DNA from: an uncultured Mailhella sp.
Lineage (GTDB): Bacteria > Desulfobacterota > Desulfovibrionia > Desulfovibrionales > Desulfovibrionaceae
Assembly (NCBI GenBank): GCA_905192935.1
Contig: CAJJMX010000008.1
Coordinates: 1-19,740 of the forward strand
DNA length: 19,740 nt
Direction of reading: 5' to 3'
The notes beneath the pieces are model-generated. The model was not told the origin of the DNA and ran no database searches. It saw only the letters and a program-made list of their open reading frames with translations. Of this stretch, positions 14,702-19,740 are shown piece by piece. Position 1 is the stretch's first letter. Every line of letters begins with the position of its first letter. Made by a program: the position numbers and the translations under genes.

Positions 14702-15430
14702 TTATCCCAGATGGAAGTCCGAACCGAGATAGACCTCTCTTGCCCGCTCGTTGTTCACGATTTCGTCGGGCGTGCCGGAAAGGATGATGTTGCCCTGGAA
14801 CATAAGGTAGGCCCTGTCGCAGATGGAAAGGGTTTCGCGCACGTTATGGTCGGAGATGAGCACGCCTATGCCGCGTTCCTTGAGGCTGCGGATAAGTTCC
14901 TGAATGTCGCCGACGGCCAGAGGGTCGATGCCTGCGAAGGGTTCGTCGAGCAGCACGAACAGAGGATCGCGGATAAGGCAGCGGGCGATCTCGAGGCGTC
15001 GGCGCTCACCGCCGGAAAGATAGGAGGCATAGGATTTTTCCAGCCTCGTGAGACCGAACTCCTCCATGAGCTGATCGGCGCGCTTTTTCTGCTCCGCCCT
15101 AGAAAGACCGGTATGTTCGAGAATGATCTGAAGGTTCTGCCGTACCGTGAGCCTGCGGAACACGGAGCTTTCCTGCGGCAGGTAGGAGAGACCCACGCGG
15201 GCGCGTTTGTACAGCGGCCAGGTGCTGATCTCCTGTCCGTCGAGCATGACCTGTCCTGCGGTCGGCTTGATGATGCCGGTGATCATGTAGAACGACGTGG
15301 TCTTGCCCGCACCGTTGGGGCCGAGAAGACCGACGATTTCCCCCTGCTGCATGGCCACGGAGACTTCGTGAACGACTTCCTTCTGTCCGTAGCGCTTGCA
15401 CAGGTGCTGGGCGGAAAGCATGGAGTTCAT
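14702..15430 (-). CDS. lptB: LPS export ABC transporter ATP-binding protein LptB
   Basis: This 242-aa cytoplasmic ATPase powers lipopolysaccharide extraction from the inner membrane through LptFG. All ABC motifs are present: Walker A GPNGAGKTT (37-45), Q-loop LPQESSVF, signature LSGGERRRLEIAR, Walker B FVLLDEPFAGIDP, and H-switch ISDHN. These match the LptB family closely in length and sequence. The ATG at 15430 is chosen because it lies 1 nt after the lptA stop and has AGGGA about 7 nt upstream; a second Met at residue 4 is possible. It is the last gene of the operon. In enterobacteria rpoN follows lptB; here the next gene faces the other way. Confidence 0.96.
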   Translation of the reverse strand: MNSMLSAQHLCKRYGQKEVVHEVSVAMQQGEIVGLLGPNGAGKTTSFYMITGIIKPTAGQVMLDGQEISTWPLYKRARVGLSYLPQESSVFRRLTVRQNLQIILEHTGLSRAEQKKRADQLMEEFGLTRLEKSYASYLSGGERRRLEIARCLIRDPLFVLLDEPFAGIDPLAVGDIQELIRSLKERGIGVLISDHNVRETLSICDRAYLMFQGNIILSGTPDEIVNNERAREVYLGSDFHLG

Positions 15431-15431
15431 G

Positions 15432-15968
15432 TTACTTTCCCTTCTTGTCGTTGGAGGAGAACACGGCATGAACGCGCTGCTTCGGACTTCCTTCCACGAC
15501 GCTGCGGTTTTCATCGACGTAGTAGCGGATGACGTTGCCCCGGATGGAGTTGTCGCCGTCATGCAGGATGGGATCGCCTTCAAGAACGAGCAGATTCTTT
15601 GCGGAATAATAGGTGGCCTTCTGCGAGGAGCCCGTCTGCGTACCGTTCTGGAACCGGACGTTTCGTTCCGCGACTATGCGGTCGAGATCGCTGCCCTGCA
15701 TGGCCTGCGTGGTGGAATTCTTCGTTTTCTGATCGGCGTCGCCGCGGGACTTGAGAAACAGCGTCAGCGTATCCGACCACATCCTGAACTCTCCGCGCAC
15801 GGCCTCCACGCGTCCCTGAAAGACGACGGTGTTCTTGTCGGCGTTGTAGACCATGTTGTCCGCAGTAACGTCCACGGGCAGGTTGCTGTCGCCTCCGGGC
15901 AGAGGCGCGGCCATGGCTCCGCTCGTGCAGAATACGCAGATGAGAAGGGTGAAAAGAAGTTTTTTCAT
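15432..15968 (-). CDS. lptA: LPS transport periplasmic protein LptA
   Basis: This 178-aa periplasmic protein forms the beta-jellyroll bridge that carries LPS between LptC and LptD. A signal peptide (basic MKK, then a hydrophobic core ending GAMA) has a predicted cleavage after Ala20. The mature part shows OstA-like repeated strands: PVDVTADNMVYNADKNTVVFQGRVEA, DRIVAERNVRFQN, ATYYSAKNLLVLEGDP, and IRGNVIRYYVDENRSVVEGSP. The ATG at 15968 overlaps the lptC stop in an ATGA junction, and AGGAGG is 10 nt upstream. The C-terminus is rich in Lys and Ser (SSNDKKGK). Gene order and length make the call secure. Confidence 0.93.
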   Translation of the reverse strand: MKKLLFTLLICVFCTSGAMAAPLPGGDSNLPVDVTADNMVYNADKNTVVFQGRVEAVRGEFRMWSDTLTLFLKSRGDADQKTKNSTTQAMQGSDLDRIVAERNVRFQNGTQTGSSQKATYYSAKNLLVLEGDPILHDGDNSIRGNVIRYYVDENRSVVEGSPKQRVHAVFSSNDKKGK

Positions 15969-16666
15969 GACTTGCTTGCCTCCTGCGCGTTCTTTGGCGC
16001 AGCATCGGATGAGGGATCGGCGTCGTCTGCGCCGTCGGAAGAAGCGGAGCCGGACGGAATCCAGCGCATGCGCACGCCCTGGTCGCCCGTCAGAATGTTG
16101 GTGTTGAGGTCCCACACAAGGCGGGATGCCGTACCGGAAAGCACGGGGCCGTTGAGCACGGCGCCGTCGGGAAAGGTAAGCGTGCGGTCGCTGTTGAGAA
16201 AAACGGCCAGATCTCCGCTGAGCACGCTGTCTTCATAGGTGGCCTTCACGCTGCCGGACATGGAGACTTTCTGATTGCTGTCTTCCACTCTTCCTACGTT
16301 TGAGGTGGCATGGACGACGCGATCAGTTTCGCCTTCCGTCTTTTCCAGCATGTAGTGAATGTCGGGATCGCGCACGGTGATGGCGCCGGAGTCCTGGTTC
16401 AGCGTGGCCCAGTCGGCGTCAAGGTCGAAGCTTTTCTGACCTTCGTGCCCCTGCGAGAGGTGTATGCCGCGCACGGCGAGATCCACGGAGTTCTTCACTT
16501 CCTCGGGAGGGTCGGACAAAAGCTTGTTCAGGTCTGCGGAACGTACCACGTTTTCCATGGCTTCCAGTGCCTGACGGGTTTTCCAGCTCTGCCATCCGTA
16601 CCAGCCGCCCCACAGGGCGGCGCCCAGAACGACGAGCGCAAGGGTGCGTTTCAAGGAGTCGTTCAT
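15965..16666 (-). CDS. lptC: LPS export periplasmic protein LptC
   Basis: This 233-aa bitopic protein hands LPS from LptBFG to LptA. One N-terminal membrane segment (about residues 8-24, LALVVLGAALWGGWYGW) is followed by a periplasmic LptC-like beta-jellyroll (DLAVRGIHLSQG, WATLNQDSGAITVRDPDIHYMLE, SMSGSVKATYEDSVLSGDLAVF, LVWDLNTNILTGDQGVRM). It is about 40 residues longer than E. coli LptC (191 aa). The extra length includes a low-complexity Ser/Asp/Ala tail of about 30 residues at the C-terminus. The ATG overlaps the kdsC stop as ATGA, and the stop overlaps lptA the same way, so translation is likely coupled. LptC sequences diverge widely, so gene order carries much of the evidence. Confidence 0.9.
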   Translation of the reverse strand: MNDSLKRTLALVVLGAALWGGWYGWQSWKTRQALEAMENVVRSADLNKLLSDPPEEVKNSVDLAVRGIHLSQGHEGQKSFDLDADWATLNQDSGAITVRDPDIHYMLEKTEGETDRVVHATSNVGRVEDSNQKVSMSGSVKATYEDSVLSGDLAVFLNSDRTLTFPDGAVLNGPVLSGTASRLVWDLNTNILTGDQGVRMRWIPSGSASSDGADDADPSSDAAPKNAQEASKS

Positions 16667-17250
16667 GCTCTGGCCGGTCCCGTGGCCGCAGTCCAGAGGT
16701 CCGCGGGATTCTTGCCGTCCCTGCGGGAGGCAAGCAGAAATTCGACGGCTTCCCTCACGGCGCCCTCTCCGCCGTGTGCGGAGGTGACGTACAGGGCTTC
16801 CTTCTTCACCTGTTCGACGGCATTGGCCACGGCCATGGGCATGCCCACCGAGCGCATGGGATCAAGGTCGATCCAGTCGTCGCCGAGATAGGCCATTTCC
16901 TCTTTCTTGAGATGATATTTCTGGCGGATGGCTTCAAGCTTGGGCAGCTTCGATTCAAAGCCGGCATAATAGTCCTTCACGCCGAGCTGCGACATCCTTG
17001 CCAGCACGCAGGGATCGCTTCTGCCCGTGATGATGCCGATGCCGATCCCTGCCATGAGGGCCGTTTTTATGCCGATGCCGTCCTGCGCGTTGAAGCACTT
17101 TATGGGATGCCCGTTCTCCTGGAAGTAGAGCTTGCCGTCAGTGCATACGCCGTCGACGTCGAGAACCAGAAAGCGGACGGTCGAGGCTGCACGGACGATG
17201 TCTTCACTGACGGGAGTACCATGGAAAAGTAGGGAAGTATCTGCGGACAT
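16663..17250 (-). CDS. kdsC: 3-deoxy-D-manno-octulosonate 8-phosphate phosphatase KdsC
   Basis: This 195-aa HAD phosphatase removes phosphate from Kdo-8-phosphate to give Kdo, needed for the LPS inner core. The catalytic motif DVDGVCTDG has the nucleophile Asp31 and acid/base Asp33. Motif II (IITGRSD) and the metal-binding GDDWIDLDP are also present. Like other KdsC proteins it has no large cap domain. The ATG at 17250 has GGAG 5 nt upstream; the open frame extends to 17322, but a strong promoter predicts a transcript start near 17287, which excludes that start. It heads the operon with lptC, lptA and lptB. Confidence 0.95.
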   Translation of the reverse strand: MSADTSLLFHGTPVSEDIVRAASTVRFLVLDVDGVCTDGKLYFQENGHPIKCFNAQDGIGIKTALMAGIGIGIITGRSDPCVLARMSQLGVKDYYAGFESKLPKLEAIRQKYHLKKEEMAYLGDDWIDLDPMRSVGMPMAVANAVEQVKKEALYVTSAHGGEGAVREAVEFLLASRRDGKNPADLWTAATGPARA

Positions 17251-17293
17251 GACTGCTCCGAAAGAACGGAATGGGATCGTTGACCAGTTCTTT

Positions 17294-17322
17294 TTTATAT
17301 CCGCGTTTGCTGCTCGAGTCAA
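17294..17322 (-). promoter_or_regulatory. Strong sigma70 promoter of kdsC-lptCAB
   Basis: On the minus strand TTGACT (17322-17317) and TATAAA (17299-17294) each match the consensus at 5 of 6 positions, with an exact 17-bp spacer. The transcript start would be near 17287, a leader of about 37 nt with GGAG just before the ATG. This is the best promoter in the window. Confidence 0.75.
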
Positions 17323-17341
17323 AAGGAGAGACGTGGGCTTC

Positions 17342-17370
17342 TTGGCTTTGCCGGGGGGCTGTGGTATGTT
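17342..17370 (+). promoter_or_regulatory. Sigma70-type promoter of the glycosyltransferase gene
   Basis: TTGGCT (17342-17347) and TATGTT (17365-17370) match 4 of 6 positions each with a 17-bp spacer. The predicted start is near 17377, 20 nt before the ATG at 17397. Its -35 box lies 19 bp from the -35 of the opposing kdsC promoter, so the two face back to back. Confidence 0.5.
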
Positions 17371-17396
17371 GCCCGAAAATCGGGGGGAGACGTTCC

Positions 17397-18401
17397 ATGA
17401 CCGGCATGAAAGTTGCGGCTCTTATTCCATTTCGTAATGAATCCAGAATGTTGCCTTTGTGTCTGGCTTCGCTTCAAGGCGTGGCAGACAGCATTATCGG
17501 CATGGATGACCACTCTTCCGATCAATCGGGGGAGATTGTGCGGGCCCATGGCGGTACGGTGCTCGAAATGGAAGGCGATCTTTCAGGCTTTTCCCAGGGC
17601 AAGGAGAAGGTCATCCGTCAGGCCCTTGTCGACGAGGCCCGCAGACAGGGGGCCACGCATTTTCTGTGTCTGGACGCCGACGAGGTGCTCACGGCTCCTT
17701 TCCGCCGCTATGGCCGTGAGCTCATGGACAGGCTTGAGCCCGGACACAAGCTTTCGCTCCGCTGGCTCACGCTGTGGGGAGGCACGCATGTGTACCGGGA
17801 CGGAGACTACAGCAAGTTCCATCGGATTTACCGGGGCGTCATCGTACGCGACGCCCCCGACCTTCCGCCCTACGGAGGCTTTCTGCACATGCCGCGCACG
17901 CCGGGGTCGGATGCCAGAGACAACGTGACGAAATGTCCTCTGGAGAAGGGGGCTGTTCTGCACTTCACGGCGGCGGAGCTGCTTCCCTATCAGCTGAAGA
18001 TCGCATGGTATCACTGCGTGGAACTCGTGCGCCGACCGGATGAGGCGGAGCGCATCAATCGTTTTTATTTCCGGGACTGGGATGAAAAGCATCTTCGGCT
18101 GCGCCGGATTCCCGATGAGTGGTATGAAGGGATTCCGGTGGAGAGCCTTCCGCCCTGTCAGCCGAGCTGGCAGTGGAAGGAGATGCTGCGGCTCTTTGAT
18201 GAAAAGGGCATGGAATTCTTTGAGCCTCTGGAAATATGGCATATCCCGCAGCTTCGGGAGGAGTTCGTGCTCAGAACGGGCCGTGAACCCCGGGGCATGA
18301 GCCTGCTTACCCGCATGCGCAGGGAATACCGGCGCGAGCGCAAGAGGTTTGACCGCTGGGTGGTGGACGTGTGCCGCAGAGTACGCGGAGAAGAGGATTA
18401 G
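17397..18401 (+). CDS. Family 2 glycosyltransferase
   Basis: This 334-aa protein has a GT-A fold glycosyltransferase family 2 start: VAALIPFRNESRMLPLCLASLQGVADSIIGMDDHSSDQS, with the nucleotide-binding acidic pair at Asp37-Asp38 and the metal-binding LDADE (Asp93-Asp95). Such enzymes move a sugar from a nucleotide-sugar onto an acceptor at the cytoplasmic face. The rest contains many Arg and Trp residues and no membrane segment. GGAG lies 7 nt before the ATG at 17397; a second in-frame ATG at 17406 is possible. The neighbourhood (LPS operon on one side, a polysaccharide exporter on the other) favours a role in LPS core or surface-polysaccharide synthesis, but the donor and acceptor cannot be read from the sequence. 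Confidence 0.82.
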   Translation: MTGMKVAALIPFRNESRMLPLCLASLQGVADSIIGMDDHSSDQSGEIVRAHGGTVLEMEGDLSGFSQGKEKVIRQALVDEARRQGATHFLCLDADEVLTAPFRRYGRELMDRLEPGHKLSLRWLTLWGGTHVYRDGDYSKFHRIYRGVIVRDAPDLPPYGGFLHMPRTPGSDARDNVTKCPLEKGAVLHFTAAELLPYQLKIAWYHCVELVRRPDEAERINRFYFRDWDEKHLRLRRIPDEWYEGIPVESLPPCQPSWQWKEMLRLFDEKGMEFFEPLEIWHIPQLREEFVLRTGREPRGMSLLTRMRREYRRERKRFDRWVVDVCRRVRGEED

Positions 18402-18470
18402 CCTTTCGGCGTCTTTCCGGCGCGGCGTGCGGCGTTTTGTTCTTTCGATGAAAAGCAGTGCCGAAAACGA

Positions 18471-18511
18471 AAAAGGCGCTTTTGAAGTTCACGACTTCAA
18501 AAGCGCCTTTT
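18471..18511. terminator. Bidirectional terminator with a perfect 18-bp stem
   Basis: AAAAGGCGCTTTTGAAGT (18471-18488) is the exact reverse complement of 18494-18511, with a TCACG loop. On the plus strand it ends in TTTT, and on the minus strand in TTTTT then CGTTTT. It lies between two convergent genes, so it should end both transcripts. Confidence 0.92.
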
Positions 18512-18538
18512 CCATGGGCCGCGCGGCGTGCGGTCGTC

Positions 18539-19740
18539 TTACAGATCCAGAATGACCTTGCAGGCCACGGCCACCTGATACAGGATCTCGGAAACTTCCT
18601 TGACGGCCTGCATGTTCTTGGAATCCACGCGGGGCAGAACGAGGATCTGATCGCCGGGCTGAACCTTTTTGGCCTTGGGAGTGACTTCGCCGTCGGGATG
18701 CACCACAAGGATGTTGTTGGCATCGGCACGGTTGCTGAAGCCGCCGGCGCTCTTGATGTAGTCATCCATGTCGCGGTCCTCGTTCCAGACCACGGCCTGC
18801 GGCATGATGACTTCGCCGCTTATCATGACGACGTCCGTCTTTTCGGGAATGACGATGACATCACCGTCTTCCAGAGCAATGTCGGCGATCTTGCCGCCGC
18901 TGCCCACGACGACGATGCCTTCGGGTTCCACCTTGCGGGCGCGGTCGATGAAGCTTGAGAGCATCTCCGCTTCCTTGGCGCGGATCTGAGCCTCGTCGTT
19001 GCTGGAGGAGGTGGCCGTATAGGCGTTGTGTTCCAGACGGTTCAGGGCGTCTTCGATGGCTTTTTTCTGCTGTTTTGCCGTGCTGATGCGCTTGATGTAC
19101 AGGCCGGACAGATTGGCTCTGTCCGGGTCCACGGAAATATAGCTCAGCACTTCCTGAAGGCGGGCATTGCGCCGGACGGGAAAGCGGGAGGAGCCGAGAA
19201 TGGCGCCCTGCGCCTCCACCATGATGGTGCTGCCCGTGGTGTCGGCCTGAAAGCGGACCTGATCGTCGTTTTCCAGCTTGAGCTTGTTGAATTCCTTGAG
19301 GGACAGGTACTGATTGTAGGGCACGCCGTTTCGAAATCCGGAAATGCTCACATGAGAGGCCTTGGAATTGGGATCGGCCAGCCTGGCGAGGGCTTCGCCG
19401 TTCATCTTGCCTTTTTCGAATTCAAAGCGTGCGGCATTGCGCACCTCTCCGCTGGCCGATACCGTAGGTCCCTTTTCACCGACGACGATGGTGTCGCCGT
19501 CGTTGAAACGTATGGAGGGAATCTGGCCACGCAGGATGAAGGGATAGAGGTCGGCGGTGGCGAGCACCTGCTGATTCCTCAGAACCCGGATGTCGCGGTA
19601 GCTGCCGCGGCGCGAGTCGATGCCGCCCGCCTTGTCGAGGAACGAGAGGATGTTGTCGGAAGCGGTCCCCTGGTAGCTGCCGGGATGATTGACGAAGCCT
19701 GTGACGAACACGGAGACGTTCTGGGTGTCGAGAGGACGCG
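18539..19740 (-). CDS. SLBB-domain polysaccharide export protein (partial, start outside the window)
   Basis: The frame is open through the right edge, where the first visible residues RPLDTQNVSVFVTGFVNHPGSY already lie inside an SLBB repeat, so the 5' end is missing; a GTG at 19711 is internal. About 400 residues are visible. SLBB-type beta-grasp repeats recur: VFVTGFVNHPGSY...ILSFLDKAGGI, then MISGEVIMPQAVV...DDYIKSAGGFS, with GD(T/V/Q) turn motifs (NDGDTIVV, EDGDVIVIP, PGDQILVL). Between them is a Lys/Glu-rich helical stretch (KQQKKAIEDALNRLEHNA ...). This pattern fits polysaccharide export (Wza-like) proteins, which form or line the outer-membrane exit for capsule or exopolysaccharide. 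The N-terminus that would show a signal peptide or lipobox is not in the window. Confidence 0.88.
   Translation of the reverse strand, partial: RPLDTQNVSVFVTGFVNHPGSYQGTASDNILSFLDKAGGIDSRRGSYRDIRVLRNQQVLATADLYPFILRGQIPSIRFNDGDTIVVGEKGPTVSASGEVRNAARFEFEKGKMNGEALARLADPNSKASHVSISGFRNGVPYNQYLSLKEFNKLKLENDDQVRFQADTTGSTIMVEAQGAILGSSRFPVRRNARLQEVLSYISVDPDRANLSGLYIKRISTAKQQKKAIEDALNRLEHNAYTATSSSNDEAQIRAKEAEMLSSFIDRARKVEPEGIVVVGSGGKIADIALEDGDVIVIPEKTDVVMISGEVIMPQAVVWNEDRDMDDYIKSAGGFSNRADANNILVVHPDGEVTPKAKKVQPGDQILVLPRVDSKNMQAVKEVSEILYQVAVACKVILDL

Noticed and set aside
17251..17322. A longer KdsC beginning at 17322
   Set aside because: The extra start codon overlaps the -35 box of a near-consensus promoter, so it would not be transcribed; the ATG at 17250 has GGAG 5 nt upstream.
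17372..17384. A CCCGA/TCGGG hairpin before the glycosyltransferase start
   Set aside because: The predicted transcript starts near 17377, inside the left arm, so the stem would not form in the mRNA.
1..19740. Mobile elements, CRISPR arrays, tRNA or rRNA genes
   Set aside because: I saw no transposase, integrase, regularly spaced repeats, cloverleaf-like gene or target-site duplications; every long open frame that I accept belongs to a housekeeping or envelope family.

Overview
The window reads as chromosomal DNA of a GC-rich Gram-negative anaerobe. A lipopolysaccharide-transport operon (kdsC-lptC-lptA-lptB), a periplasmic alpha-2-macroglobulin with penicillin-binding protein 1C, and an outer-membrane-type polysaccharide export protein show a two-membrane envelope. 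A hybrid cluster protein of the anaerobe (class I) type under a CRP/FNR-type site points to an anaerobe. The combination, and the resemblance of Hcp to Desulfovibrio Hcp, suggests Desulfovibrionaceae (Desulfobacterota). This placement is an inference from remembered families, not a database match.

Layout. 1-188: the 3' end of ybaB, closed by an intrinsic terminator. 439-8401 (+): a two-gene envelope-defence/repair operon, an 1862-residue thioester alpha-2-macroglobulin followed by pbpC, with a UUCG-tetraloop hairpin over the pbpC ribosome-binding region. 8534-9535 (-): an RluC/RluD-type pseudouridine synthase, convergent with pbpC. 9729-11435 (+): rpsA, with six S1 domains, divergent from the synthase and ended by a strong terminator. 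11561-12061 (+): a CYTH-domain triphosphate tunnel enzyme. 12312-13859 (+): hcp, preceded by a CRP/FNR-family operator that could be the nitrosative-stress regulator HcpR. 14034-14546 (+): a DUF721/DciA-like protein. 14702-17250 (-): kdsC-lptC-lptA-lptB with ATGA or 1-nt junctions, driven by a near-consensus sigma70 promoter. 17397-18401 (+): a family 2 glycosyltransferase from a back-to-back promoter. 18539-19740 (-): an SLBB-type polysaccharide export protein that runs off the right edge, separated from the glycosyltransferase by a perfect 18-bp bidirectional terminator.

How the genes work together. Three groups serve the envelope: alpha-2-macroglobulin/PbpC (protease trapping with peptidoglycan repair), KdsC/LptCAB (Kdo supply and LPS transport), and the glycosyltransferase with the SLBB exporter (surface glycans). 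RluC-type synthase, S1 and the DciA-like protein serve ribosomes, translation and replication. Hcp handles nitric oxide or hydroxylamine stress.

I found no transposon, phage, CRISPR array, tRNA or rRNA gene. Most of the window is conserved housekeeping content. The least explained signals are regulatory: the UUCG hairpin before pbpC, the nested repeats at the hcp promoter, the run of four hairpins between hcp and the dciA-like gene, and direct repeats ahead of the alpha-2-macroglobulin promoter.
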